Assembly: GCF_006386545.1 (NCBI RefSeq)
Contig: NZ_SWAR01000006.1
Coordinates: forward strand, 62,001-126,000
Direction of reading: 5' to 3'
Length of the DNA: 64,000 nt
Source of the DNA: Methylibium rhizosphaerae
GTDB lineage: Bacteria > Pseudomonadota > Gammaproteobacteria > Burkholderiales > Burkholderiaceae_C
How positions within the stretch are numbered: position 1 is the stretch's first letter; every line of letters begins with the position of its first letter. Made by a program: the position numbers and the translations under genes. Below are positions 30,024 through 39,087 of the stretch, in pieces. The notes beneath the pieces were generated by a model that made no database searches, was not told the DNA's origin, and was given only the letters and a program-made list of their open reading frames with translations.

Positions 30024-30626
30024 TTACTTCGACGCGCCGAAGTCCACCTTCGGCGGCGCGCTGATCGCGGCTTCGTCCTGCACGGTGAAGTTGGGCTTGG
30101 GCTGGTAGCCGAACACCATGGCGGTCAGGTTGCTCGGAAAGCTTCGCGCCAGCACGTTGTAGTCGGCCACCGCCTTGATGTAGCGATTGCGCGCCACGGT
30201 GATGCGGTTCTCGGTGCCTTCGAGCTGCACGCGCAGATCCTGGAAGCCCTGGTTGGCCTTCAGGCTCGGGTAGTTCTCGCTCACCGCGATCAGGCGCGAC
30301 AGCGCGCCGGACAGTTCGCCCTGGGCCTGCTGGAAGCGGTTGAAGGCTTCGGGGTTGTTGAGCGTCTCGGGCGACACCTGGATGGAAGTCGCCTTGGCGC
30401 GCGCCTCCACCACCTTGGTCAGCGTTTCCTGCTCGAAGCTGGCCTCGCCCTTCACCGTGGCCACGATGTTGGGAATGAGGTCGGCACGCCGCTGGTACTG
30501 GTTCAGCACCTCGGACCAGGCCGCCTTGGTCTGCTCATCCAGGCGCTGGAAGTCGTTGTAGCCGCAGCCGGCCAGCGAAGCGCTCAGCAGGACGGCAGCA
30601 AGCAGGGCGAACAAACGTCGGGTCAT
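30024..30626 (-). CDS. lemA: LemA-family lipoprotein
   Basis: The 200-residue product has a lipobox (LAGC, Cys21) and the LemA core: YNDFQRLDEQTKAAWSEVLN, QYQRRADLIPNIVATVKGEA and FQDLRVQLEGTENRITVARN. AAAGGA lies 6 nt before the ATG at 30626. LemA proteins are membrane-anchored helical proteins of unclear function, nearly always beside TPM-domain genes as here. It is the promoter-proximal gene of this three-gene unit and is divergent from the next gene. Confidence 0.92.
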   Translation of the reverse strand: MTRRLFALLAAVLLSASLAGCGYNDFQRLDEQTKAAWSEVLNQYQRRADLIPNIVATVKGEASFEQETLTKVVEARAKATSIQVSPETLNNPEAFNRFQQAQGELSGALSRLIAVSENYPSLKANQGFQDLRVQLEGTENRITVARNRYIKAVADYNVLARSFPSNLTAMVFGYQPKPNFTVQDEAAISAPPKVDFGASK

Positions 30627-30761
30627 GGCATTCCTTTCAAGCGGGAGTCCGGACGACGGCGAGATGGGGCGCTGAGGGCGCGGCTTCAAGGCCGCAGCCT
30701 CAAGAACGGCTGGGGGCGACTGTAGCGCCGTTGCGCCCCGTTGCTTGCGTACCATCGCCGC

Positions 30762-31541
30762 ATGCCCATCGATCCCATGACTGCGCTGCAGGCCGCTTCG
30801 CGCCCGGCCCCCGCGGCGAGCGCCGCCACCCGCAGCCTGCTCGTCATCGGCGCCGCCGGCCCGCTGGGCTCGGCCGTGCTGGAGCAGGCCCTGTCGAGCG
30901 GCCGCCATGCCAGCGTGCATGTGGCCACTACCGGCCCGCTGCAGACGGCGATGCGGGGCCTCGTGCCGCTGAACCTCGCGGCCCCGGTCCGACCGCCGGT
31001 GCCGTCAGTGGCCGCGGCGGTGGTGGTGTTCGACCGTGCCCGCGGGCGCACCGGCCGCGAGGAAGCCTTCTTCGACACCGAGCCGGCCCAGCTGATCGAG
31101 CTGGCCCGCTGGCTGAAGGCGGGCGGGGTGGACACGCTGGCGGTGGTGCTGCCGCATGCGCCGGCGATGCTGCCCGACGCGCTGCGCCACGGCCTGGCCA
31201 CGCTGGCCGAGCAGGAAGTGGCGATGCTCGGCTTTCGACGCCTGCTGTTCGTGCGGCCCACGCAGTTCAGCCGCGTCGACGAAGGCGCGCTGACGCGGCT
31301 GCAGCGTTTCGCCGCCTGGTGGCTGTCGCAGCTGCAGCTCATGCTGCCCAGCCGCGAGCGGCCGGTGCGCGCCGCCACCGTGGCCGCGTTCGTGTTCGAA
31401 GTGCTGCAGCAGTGGCCTGCCCAGGAGTCCGGCACGCGGGTGGCGAGCGCCGAGGTGGTGTGCGACGCGGCCAAGCCGGAAGGGCCGGCCGCCGCCGCGG
31501 CCCGCTGGCTCGGCCCGGCGCGCGCCGATGCCACCGTTTGA
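30762..31541 (+). CDS. Hypothetical protein with Rossmann-like N-terminus
   Basis: The 259-residue protein starts a nucleotide-binding-like strand-loop (SLLVIGAAGPLGSAVLEQAL) but is otherwise divergent. It is probably a degenerate short-chain dehydrogenase or NAD(P)-binding protein. A TACCAT hexamer sits exactly 6 nt before the ATG with no Shine-Dalgarno, as at hemE and the aldose epimerase gene. It lies 12 bp upstream of hemE in the same direction. I cannot assign an activity. Confidence 0.7.
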   Translation: MPIDPMTALQAASRPAPAASAATRSLLVIGAAGPLGSAVLEQALSSGRHASVHVATTGPLQTAMRGLVPLNLAAPVRPPVPSVAAAVVVFDRARGRTGREEAFFDTEPAQLIELARWLKAGGVDTLAVVLPHAPAMLPDALRHGLATLAEQEVAMLGFRRLLFVRPTQFSRVDEGALTRLQRFAAWWLSQLQLMLPSRERPVRAATVAAFVFEVLQQWPAQESGTRVASAEVVCDAAKPEGPAAAAARWLGPARADATV

Positions 31542-31553
31542 GACAATCCCGCG

Positions 31554-32657
31554 ATGCCCTCCGCTCCCATCTCCCTGCCGCCGCTGGCCAACGACACCTT
31601 CCTGCGCGCCTGCCTTCGCCTGCCCACCGACTACGCGCCGGTGTGGCTGATGCGCCAGGCCGGCCGCTACCTGCCCGAGTACAACGCCACGCGTTTGCGC
31701 GCCGGCAGCTTCATGGGGCTGGCCACCAGCCCGGCCTTCGCCACCGAGGTGACGCTGCAGCCGCTGGAGCGCTATCCGCTCGATGCGGCCATCCTGTTCA
31801 GCGACATCCTCACCGTGCCCGACGCCATGGGCCTGGGCCTGAGCTTCGCCGCCGGCGAGGGCCCGCGGTTCGCCACGCCGATCCGCGACGAGGCCGACGT
31901 GGCCACGCTGGCCGCGCCCGACCTCGACAAGCTGCGCTACGTGTTCGACGCGGTGCGTTCGATCAGGCAGGCGCTCGACGGGCGCGTGCCGCTGATCGGC
32001 TTTTCCGGCAGCCCCTGGACGCTGGCCTGCTACATGGTCGAAGGCGCCGGCTCCGACGACTACCGGCTGGTGAAAACCATGCTCTACCGCCGGCCTGACC
32101 TGATGCACCGCATCCTGGCCATCAATGCCGACGCGGTGGCTGCCTACCTCAATGCGCAGATCGAAGCCGGCGCGCAGGCGGTGATGATCTTCGACAGCTG
32201 GGGCGGGGTGCTGGCCGATGCGGCCTTCCGTCGCTTCAGCCTGGCCTACACCGCGCGTGTGCTGCAGCAGCTGAAGAAGGAACACGACGGCTTCCGCATC
32301 CCGAGCATCGTGTTCACCAAGGGCGGCGGCGGCTGGCTGGAGGCGATCGCCGACACCGGCTGCGACGTGGTGGGCATCGACTGGACGGTGAGCCTCGCCC
32401 AGGCGCGCGCCCGGGTGGGCGACCGGGTGGCGATCCAGGGCAACCTCGACCCGATGGTGCTGTTCGCCCAGCCAGAGCAGATCCGGGCCGAAGTGGCGCA
32501 GGCGCTCGACAGCTTCGGCCCGCCCCGTCAAGCCGACGGTTCCACCGCCGGCCATGTGTTCAACCTGGGCCACGGCATCAGCCAGCACACCCCGCCGGAC
32601 AGCGTCTCGGTGCTGGTCGAAGCGGTGCACGAGTACTCACGCCGGCTGCGCGGCTGA
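31554..32657 (+). CDS. hemE: Uroporphyrinogen decarboxylase
   Basis: The 367-residue enzyme has the substrate-binding motif [10 protein letters not shown] at residues 34-43 and the [16 protein letters not shown] region. It converts uroporphyrinogen III to coproporphyrinogen III in haem synthesis in the cytosol. A -10-like GACAAT ends 6 nt before the ATG, and no ribosome binding site is seen. It is followed by a 345-bp gene-free stretch and then priA. Confidence 0.97.
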   Translation: MPSAPISLPPLANDTFLRACLRLPTDYAPVWLMRQAGRYLPEYNATRLRAGSFMGLATSPAFATEVTLQPLERYPLDAAILFSDILTVPDAMGLGLSFAAGEGPRFATPIRDEADVATLAAPDLDKLRYVFDAVRSIRQALDGRVPLIGFSGSPWTLACYMVEGAGSDDYRLVKTMLYRRPDLMHRILAINADAVAAYLNAQIEAGAQAVMIFDSWGGVLADAAFRRFSLAYTARVLQQLKKEHDGFRIPSIVFTKGGGGWLEAIADTGCDVVGIDWTVSLAQARARVGDRVAIQGNLDPMVLFAQPEQIRAEVAQALDSFGPPRQADGSTAGHVFNLGHGISQHTPPDSVSVLVEAVHEYSRRLRG

Positions 32658-33002
32658 GGCCGCTGAGTGGCCGCTGTGCACTGCGTCACAACCCGTGTTT
32701 TCCCTGGGAAATATTGCCAGCAGGGATTGACTTATCCCCAAAAGTAGGCAAGCGAGGCGGGCAATCGCCGGCTCCCGCGCTGCAGCGGCACCGATTCGGC
32801 GCACAACGCTAAGTTGTTGATTCATAAGGGATCGGCCGGTTGCCTAAGCAGGCAGCAATGAACCTCAACCGCAAGCGGGGCAAGCATTTAGCACGCGTAT
32901 GCGCAGGTTTCCCACAAAGTTTTCCACAGCTGGAGTGGATAGCTCAAAAGCGCTGAAGAATCAGTGACTTACGGCGCATCGTTGAAGCAGCTTTGAAATT
33001 CT
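32658..33002. promoter_or_regulatory. Gene-free stretch before priA with DnaA-box-like sites
   Basis: This 345-bp gap is more AT-rich than its surroundings. It contains TTATCCCCA (32732-32740) and TTTTCCACA (32920-32928), each one mismatch from the DnaA consensus TTATCCACA, and a weaker TTTCCCACA (32908-32916). The last two are 12 bp apart. Short open frames here show no coding signs. It may hold the priA promoter and a DnaA-binding or titration site; it does not look like a full replication origin. Confidence 0.5.
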
Positions 33003-35078
33003 GTGCGTAACTCGACCCCGAACCTGCAAGCCCTGCCCACGGTCCGCGTGGCGGTCGATACGCCGCAGCACAGCGGCCTCGGCGAGCCGCTCGACTACCT
33101 GTGCGACAGCCGGCCGTTGCCGGGCAGTCTGGTGCGGGTCCCGCTGGGCCGCCGGGTGGTGGCCGGGCTGGTGTGGGACGGCGCAGGCGACGCGACGTCG
33201 GCGCCGGCCGATGCCGAACTGCGGCCGGTGGCCGAGGTGCTGTCGGAGTTGCCGCCGCTGCCGGCCGCGTGGCGCCAGCTGGTGTCGTTCGCCGCGGGCT
33301 ACTACCAGCGCGGCCTTGGCGAGCTGGCGCTGGCAGTGCTGCCGCCGGAGCTGCGGCAGCTGGATGCCACCCAGCTCGCGCGACGCCTGAAGCGGCTGCG
33401 CAAGCAGCTCGCGGCATCGGGGCCGGTCGCGCCGGCGGAGGCCCCCGCGTCGCCGGACCTGAGTGCCGACCAGGCCGGCGCGCTGCAGCAGCTCTCGGCC
33501 GGCGGCCCCGGCGTGGCCCTGCTGCACGGCGTCACCGGCAGCGGCAAGACCGAGGTCTACCTGCGCGAGGCCGAGCGGGTGTTGCAGCAGGGCCGGCAGG
33601 CGCTGGTGCTGGTACCCGAGATCAACCTGACGCCGCAGCTCGAGGCACGTTTCGCGCAGCGCTTCCCGGGCCGGCGGCTGGTGTCGCTGCACAGCGGGCT
33701 CACACCGGCGCAGCGGCTGCAGCACTGGCTCGCGGCCCACCTGGGCGAGGCCGACCTGGTGCTGGGCACCCGCATGGCGATCTTCGCGTCGCTGCCGCGG
33801 CCCGGGCTCATCGTCGTCGATGAGGAGCACGACCCTTCCTACAAGCAGCAGGAGGGCGCGCGCTACTCGGCCCGCGACCTGGCCGTCTATCGCGGCCGGC
33901 TGGAAGGCGTGCCGGTGCTGCTGGGCTCGGCCACCCCGTCACTCGAGACCTGGCACAACGCCGCAGAAGGCCGCTACCGCCGGCTCGCGCTGCCGGCCCG
34001 CATCGGCGGCGGCGTGCTGCCCGCGGTGCGGGTGCTGGACCTCTCGCGCTTTCCGAAGGGCACGATGAGCGACAGCGCGATCGCGCCGCCGCTGCTCGAT
34101 GCGGTGCGCAAGCGCCTGGAGGCGGGCGAACAAAGCCTGCTGCTGCTCAACCGGCGCGGCTATGCACCGGTGCTGCATTGCCCCGACTGCGCCTGGAAGA
34201 GCGGCTGCCCCCACTGCAGCGCCTGGCGCGTCTTCCACAAGAGCGACCGCACGCTGCGCTGCCACCATTGCGGCTTCACCGAGCGGGTGCCGCGTGCCTG
34301 CCCGGAGTGCGGCAATGCCGACATCCAGCCGGTGGGCCGCGGCACCGAGCGCCTCGAGGAGCAGTTGGCCGCGCTGTTGCCGGGGGCGCGTATCGGCCGC
34401 ATCGACGCCGACACCACCAAGGCCCGGGGCTCGCTCGAAAGCCAGCTTGCCAGCGTGCATGCCGGCGAGGTCGACGTGCTGGTGGGCACGCAGATGGTGG
34501 CCAAGGGCCACGACTTCCGCCGCATGACGCTGGTCGCCGCGGTGAACCCCGATTCCGGCCTCTTCAGCTCAGACTTCCGCGCGCCCGAGCGCCTGTTCGC
34601 CCTGCTGATGCAGGCCGCCGGCCGGGCCGGGCGCGACGCGGGCCAGGCCTCGCGCAGCGAGATGTGGGTGCAGACCTGGAACCCGGCCCACCCGCTGTAC
34701 CAGGCGCTGCAGAAGCATGACTACGAAAGCTTCGCCGCCGGCCAGCTGGCCGAGCGCCGCATGGCCGGGCTGCCGCCGTTTGCGCACCTCGCGCTGCTGC
34801 GCGCCGATGCGCGCACCCAGGAGGCGGCCCAGGCCTTCCTGCAGGCAGCCTCCGACGCCGCCGCGGAGGCCGCGCAGGAGCTGCTGATCTACCCGCCGGT
34901 GCCCACGCCGGTGCAGCGGGTGGCGAACGTGGAGCGGGCCCAGATGCTGGTGGAGTCGGCCTCGCGGCCGCTGCTGCAGCGCTTCCTCGCGGGCTGGCTG
35001 CCGCAGCTGCAGGGCCTGCGCAGCCAGCACAAGGCCGTGCTGCGCTGGGCGGTGGACATCGACCCCCTCGCGATATGA
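33003..35078 (+). CDS. priA: Primosomal replication helicase PriA
   Basis: The 691-residue protein has the P-loop GVTGSGKTEVY near residue 178, the DEEH box (VDEEHDPSYKQQ) and a zinc-binding region with paired cysteines (CPDCAWKSGCPHC, CHHCG, CPECG). It restarts stalled replication forks. The start is a GTG at 33003. No strong Shine-Dalgarno is visible. Length is close to the usual 700-730 residues. Confidence 0.97.
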   Translation: MRNSTPNLQALPTVRVAVDTPQHSGLGEPLDYLCDSRPLPGSLVRVPLGRRVVAGLVWDGAGDATSAPADAELRPVAEVLSELPPLPAAWRQLVSFAAGYYQRGLGELALAVLPPELRQLDATQLARRLKRLRKQLAASGPVAPAEAPASPDLSADQAGALQQLSAGGPGVALLHGVTGSGKTEVYLREAERVLQQGRQALVLVPEINLTPQLEARFAQRFPGRRLVSLHSGLTPAQRLQHWLAAHLGEADLVLGTRMAIFASLPRPGLIVVDEEHDPSYKQQEGARYSARDLAVYRGRLEGVPVLLGSATPSLETWHNAAEGRYRRLALPARIGGGVLPAVRVLDLSRFPKGTMSDSAIAPPLLDAVRKRLEAGEQSLLLLNRRGYAPVLHCPDCAWKSGCPHCSAWRVFHKSDRTLRCHHCGFTERVPRACPECGNADIQPVGRGTERLEEQLAALLPGARIGRIDADTTKARGSLESQLASVHAGEVDVLVGTQMVAKGHDFRRMTLVAAVNPDSGLFSSDFRAPERLFALLMQAAGRAGRDAGQASRSEMWVQTWNPAHPLYQALQKHDYESFAAGQLAERRMAGLPPFAHLALLRADARTQEAAQAFLQAASDAAAEAAQELLIYPPVPTPVQRVANVERAQMLVESASRPLLQRFLAGWLPQLQGLRSQHKAVLRWAVDIDPLAI

Positions 35079-35104
35079 GTACACCCCCGTAGCGCCTGCG
35101 GCGC

Positions 35105-35157
35105 ACCCCCTCAAGGGGGCGGCGCCGGCGGACCGGCAAAGCCGGATCCGCGGCGCC
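35105..35157. repeat. GC-rich double hairpin after priA
   Basis: CCCCC (35106-35110) pairs with GGGGG (35115-35119) around TCAA. A long imperfect stem (35121-35137 with 35141-35157, AAA loop) follows. It lies between the converging priA and DUF488 genes and may end transcription. A related C/G-run hairpin occurs at 15721-15760, and similar elements are common between genes in Burkholderiales. Confidence 0.55.
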
Positions 35158-35177
35158 CGCTTGGGCGAACCGGAGCC

Positions 35178-35564
35178 CTACTCCACCTTGGCTTGATGCT
35201 CGAGCAGCAACGTGCGCAGCACCGAGCGGTGGCAGTGCTTCTCGTCTTCGCAGTAGCAGCCCACCGAGAAGTTCGTCGTGTGCGACAGCGCCGCCAGCAG
35301 TTCCAGCACGCGGCTGACTTCGGGCACCGACATCTCGGCCCGGTAGCGCTTCACGAACGTGGCCCAGGCGGCCGGGTTCTCGGCGGCCTGGGCCAGCTTC
35401 ACCAGCTCGGCGCTGGGCGACAGGTTGGGCAGCCACACGTCGTACCAGTTCTGTGACGCGAAGTCCGCCTTGGCCACGCCGCGCGGCGGGCGGCGCACGG
35501 TACCGATGCGCAATCCTTCGTCGGGCAGGCGTTCGCTGCCCAGGCGCACGATGCGTACTGTCAT
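35178..35564 (-). CDS. DUF488-family protein
   Basis: The 128-residue product has the DUF488 pattern: IVRLGSERLPDEGLRIGTVRRPPRG, a WLPNLSPS segment and the C-terminal CYCEDEKHCHRSVL motif with clustered Cys and His that may bind metal. The ATG at 35564 has GGAGGG 8 nt upstream. Family function is unknown. It is divergent from prfC. Confidence 0.85.
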   Translation of the reverse strand: MTVRIVRLGSERLPDEGLRIGTVRRPPRGVAKADFASQNWYDVWLPNLSPSAELVKLAQAAENPAAWATFVKRYRAEMSVPEVSRVLELLAALSHTTNFSVGCYCEDEKHCHRSVLRTLLLEHQAKVE

Positions 35565-35680
35565 GAAAAATCCCTCCGGCCGGCTCTCCTTGCGGGCGCC
35601 ATCTTCGCTCAACAGCGCCCCGGGCAGGCGTGATCCGCGACAATCCCGGGTTTTCCCGTCGCCCGCGCCCCCGCTTCGCC

Positions 35681-37291
35681 ATGTCCGCCGCCCTGCTGCA
35701 AGAAATCAACCGCCGCCGCACCTTCGCGATCATTTCGCACCCCGACGCCGGCAAGACCACGCTGACCGAAAAGCTGCTGCTGTTCTCGGGCGCCATCCAG
35801 ATCGCGGGCTCGGTGAAGGCGCGCAAGGCGAGCCGGCATGCCACGTCCGACTGGATGGAGATCGAGAAGCAGCGCGGCATCTCGGTGGCCAGCTCGGTGA
35901 TGCAGATGGAATACCGCGACTGCGTCATCAACCTGCTCGATACCCCGGGCCACCAGGACTTCTCCGAGGACACCTACCGCGTGCTCACCGCGGTGGACGC
36001 GGCCCTGATGGTGGTGGACGCGGCCAACGGCGTCGAAGAGCAGACGCTGCGTCTGCTCAAGGTCTGCCGCGCGCGCAACACGCCCATCCTCACCTTCGTC
36101 AACAAGATGGACCGTGAGGTGAAGCAGCCGCTCGAGCTCATGGACGAGATCGAGCGCACGCTCGGCATGAGCCTCGTGCCGATGACCTGGCCGGTGGGCA
36201 TGGGCAAGGTGTTCCGCGGCGTGATGGACATCCACAAGGACCGCATGCGCGTGTTCACGCCCGGCGAAGACCGGGTGGGTGACGACGAACTGGTCCAGGG
36301 CCTGCAGAGCGATGCGCTGAAGGACCGTTTCGGCACCGAATACGAGCAGGCCGCCGGCGAGCTGGAGCTGCTGCGCGAAGCCACGCCGCCGCTGGACCGC
36401 CAGGCCTTCCTCGACGGCCACCAGAGTCCGCTGTTCTTCGGCTCGGCGGTCAACAACTTCGGCGTGCGCGAGGTGCTTGACGCGCTGGTGGACCTGGCGC
36501 CGCCGCCCGGCTCGCGCCCGGCGCAGGAGCGGGTGGTCGAGCCTGCGGAGGACAAGCTCACCGGGGTGGTGTTCAAGGTGCAGGCCAACATGGACCCGGC
36601 GCACCGCGACCGCATCGCCTTCGTGCGGGTGAGCTCAGGCCAGTTCCAGCGCGGCATGCGCCTGAAGGTCACCCGCTCCGGCAAGGAGATGCGGCCGCAG
36701 ACGGTGGTGACCTTCATGTCGCAGCGGCGCGAGCTGGTGGAGCAGGCGGTGGCCGGCGACATCATCGGCATCCCGAACCACGGCACGCTGCAACTGGGCG
36801 ACACGCTCACCGAGGGCGAGGCGCTGCACTTCACCGGCCTGCCGTTCTTTGCGCCAGAGAGCTTCCGGGCGGTCGAAGTGAAAGATCCGCTGCGCACCAA
36901 GCAGCTGCGCCAGGGGCTGCAGCAGCTGGGCGAGGAAGGCGCCATCCAGGTGTTCCGCCCGCATTCGCACGGTCCGATGCTGCTGGGCGCCGTCGGCCAG
37001 CTGCAGTTCGAGGTGGTGCTGCACCGGCTGAAGAGCGAATACGGCTGCGAGGCGCGCCTGGAGCCCAGCCGCTACACGCTGGCGCGCTGGATCACCAGCG
37101 ACGACGAACAGGAGCTGCAGAAGTTCATCGACGCAGAAGCGTTTCGCATCGCCTACGACGTGGTGGGCGCGCCGGCCTTCCTGGCGGCCTACCCGACCGA
37201 GCTGCGGGTGGCGGAGGAGCGCGCACCCAAGATCAGGTTCCACTCGATGCGCGAGCACTCGGGCCTGGTCTTCGATTCGCACAACCACTGA
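35681..37291 (+). CDS. prfC: Peptide chain release factor 3
   Basis: The 536-residue GTPase has the G1 motif SHPDAGKTT (residues 19-27), switch region DWMEIEKQRGISV, G3 DTPGHQDF and G4 NKMD. RF3 removes RF1 or RF2 from the ribosome after termination. The ATG at 35681 is preferred to an upstream GTG because it starts at the conserved LLQEINRRRTFAIISHPD region. A GACAATCCCG motif upstream may be part of the promoter. Confidence 0.97.
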   Translation: MSAALLQEINRRRTFAIISHPDAGKTTLTEKLLLFSGAIQIAGSVKARKASRHATSDWMEIEKQRGISVASSVMQMEYRDCVINLLDTPGHQDFSEDTYRVLTAVDAALMVVDAANGVEEQTLRLLKVCRARNTPILTFVNKMDREVKQPLELMDEIERTLGMSLVPMTWPVGMGKVFRGVMDIHKDRMRVFTPGEDRVGDDELVQGLQSDALKDRFGTEYEQAAGELELLREATPPLDRQAFLDGHQSPLFFGSAVNNFGVREVLDALVDLAPPPGSRPAQERVVEPAEDKLTGVVFKVQANMDPAHRDRIAFVRVSSGQFQRGMRLKVTRSGKEMRPQTVVTFMSQRRELVEQAVAGDIIGIPNHGTLQLGDTLTEGEALHFTGLPFFAPESFRAVEVKDPLRTKQLRQGLQQLGEEGAIQVFRPHSHGPMLLGAVGQLQFEVVLHRLKSEYGCEARLEPSRYTLARWITSDDEQELQKFIDAEAFRIAYDVVGAPAFLAAYPTELRVAEERAPKIRFHSMREHSGLVFDSHNH

Positions 37292-37294
37292 GCC

Positions 37295-37323
37295 GGCATC
37301 GCATCGGCATCGGCATCGGCATC
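37295..37323. repeat. GGCATC hexamer repeat
   Basis: Four copies of GGCATC and one 5-bp copy (GCATC) run in tandem from just after the prfC stop to the stop codon of the converging lipoprotein gene. It is a short microsatellite; length change there would touch only the last bases of that gene. Confidence 0.8.
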
Positions 37324-38950
37324 ACGGGGCGCCGTAGTTGTAGGTGGAAGCCTGCAGCGAGCCGGCCCGGTCGGCCGTGGCGGTGAAGAGGTCGTAGGCG
37401 TGGGTGTCGGCCTCGCTGTCGTACAGCTGCGCGCCGATGCTGAAGGGGCCGCCGGCGAAACCCCAGGCGAAGGTGTACTGCAGCGTCCGCGAGGCCTTGC
37501 CCGATCGCGGCAGGGTGCCGAGCGTCGTGGTGGCCTGTGTGGCGGCATTCAGCTGCTTCATCGTGCCGCCGTCGCAATCAGTGCGGCCGGCCTGCGGCAC
37601 GCAGTAGATGACGTCGCTGATCTGTTCCCACCATTGGCCGGCGGGCGGCGTGGCGCGGGCCAGGACGCCGGCATAGGCCACCCCGCTGGCCCAGGTCTGC
37701 GCGTTGCGGCCGTCGGCGTCGACCGAGTAGATCGAACCCAGCCCATGGGCGTCCTGCGAGAAAAAGAAGTAGCGGTCGCCTGCCACGGTGCCCCAATGGA
37801 CAACGCTCTCATAGGCGCTGCCGTTCATGCCGCTTTCAGGGGTGGCCAGGTCGATGGGGGTGCCGCCGGCCTTGGCGACCGACCAGGTGCTCCAGGTCGA
37901 TGAGGCTGCATCGCGCAGCCGCACCACCACGTGTCGCTCGGTCGGGGTGATCTGCTGGATCTCGCCGGCGCCGAAGGAGGCCAGCAGGGCATGGCCTCCA
38001 GCCGTGAGCTGGTAGAGCTTGCGACCGTCGGCAAAGTAGTGGGTGCCCCAGTCGCCCCGCGCCGACGCGGCCTGCGGCGCCTCGAACGTCATCACCCCGG
38101 CACCCAGGGCGGCAGCCTGCCCCGAGTAGGACAGCACGCGCAGGCTGCGCTGGTTGCCGCCGTCGGCCCAGACGCCGAGGTACAGCTTGCGCTCCCCGGC
38201 GAGCAGGCCGACCTGCCAGATTGCGGTGATGGCCTCTCCGCCGGCGACCTCGGTGCCGTGGGCCAGGTCGGTGTCGTACAGGCGCAGCTGGTTGCCTGTG
38301 TGCACCAGCAGCCCGAGCGCCCGGCCGTGCTCGTCGGGAAGCGCAAGCATGGCGTGCGGCAGCCCGCCGGGCAGCGCCATGGCGGGCGTGGCGGCATTCA
38401 TCGTGGTGCGCACGCCGGCATAGGTGTTGTCGAGGTAGTCGTCGCAGCGGCCGTCAGGTCCTGCGGTTTCCACCACGGCCCAGGCGTCGTCACCCGCGGC
38501 GTCCAGCGGGTAGGTGTTCCAGATCCAGCAGCCGTCGGTGATGCTGGACAGCTGCTTCGGTGCAGCGTCGCGGCGGATGGCGAGGTCGAGCGTGTGCACC
38601 CGGCCCTGCTGCAGATAGAACAGCCGCGTCGTGCCCAGCTGCGTGACGCGCTGGCCCACCGGGTCCAGCCGCGTGCCGCCCACGCCGCGCGGCATGGCGG
38701 GCGAGCCGTCTGCCGCGGTCATCAGGATGCTGTGCCTGGGCATGCCCGGCCGGGCCGGGTCCACCACCGCCAGCCAGTGCCAGTAGCCCCAGTTGGAGCT
38801 GGCGACGTTCCAGAGGTAGTAGTCGGACGGGGCCTCGCCGGCCGGCGCGGCTTCGTTGTCGCTGCCGCCGCCGCAGGCGGTCAGCCACAACGTGGCCCAC
38901 AGCACGGCCAGCAGGCGCGCCGCCACCCGGTTCCCCACTGCTCGATCCAC
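37322..38950 (-). CDS. Putative lipoprotein, beta-propeller-like, unknown family
   Basis: The 542-residue product starts at a GTG (38950) and has a signal peptide with lipobox LTAC (Cys26), then a Gly/Ser/Ala linker. The rest is rich in short beta-strand segments with repeated Y/F-x-x-D and G-R-K-L-Y-Q-L-type turns (for example DGRKLYQLTAGG, YFFFSQDAHGLGSIYSVDADGRN), suggesting a propeller. I know no named family. A degraded paralogue lies immediately upstream on the same strand. It is probably on the periplasmic face of a membrane. Function is unknown. Confidence 0.75.
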   Translation of the reverse strand: MDRAVGNRVAARLLAVLWATLWLTACGGGSDNEAAPAGEAPSDYYLWNVASSNWGYWHWLAVVDPARPGMPRHSILMTAADGSPAMPRGVGGTRLDPVGQRVTQLGTTRLFYLQQGRVHTLDLAIRRDAAPKQLSSITDGCWIWNTYPLDAAGDDAWAVVETAGPDGRCDDYLDNTYAGVRTTMNAATPAMALPGGLPHAMLALPDEHGRALGLLVHTGNQLRLYDTDLAHGTEVAGGEAITAIWQVGLLAGERKLYLGVWADGGNQRSLRVLSYSGQAAALGAGVMTFEAPQAASARGDWGTHYFADGRKLYQLTAGGHALLASFGAGEIQQITPTERHVVVRLRDAASSTWSTWSVAKAGGTPIDLATPESGMNGSAYESVVHWGTVAGDRYFFFSQDAHGLGSIYSVDADGRNAQTWASGVAYAGVLARATPPAGQWWEQISDVIYCVPQAGRTDCDGGTMKQLNAATQATTTLGTLPRSGKASRTLQYTFAWGFAGGPFSIGAQLYDSEADTHAYDLFTATADRAGSLQASTYNYGAP

Positions 38951-39087
38951 CCGCAAGCCCCGAAAGTTTGCGAGGCAGTTTAGGGATTGCCTTCCTGTGG
39001 CGAACCCCCGTCGATGAGTGGTTTGTGACGTGAATAAGTAACGGACGGTAGCGGTCGCGGCCGCTCGTGCGCCGCGCGACCCGCTTC

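Noticed and set aside
32637-32825. Short minus-strand open frame before priA
   Set aside because: No start signal, overlaps the hemE end, and the region looks regulatory.
32658-33002. Chromosomal replication origin
   Set aside because: Only a few imperfect DnaA sites, no clear AT-rich unwinding element, and no dnaA, dnaN or rpmH nearby.
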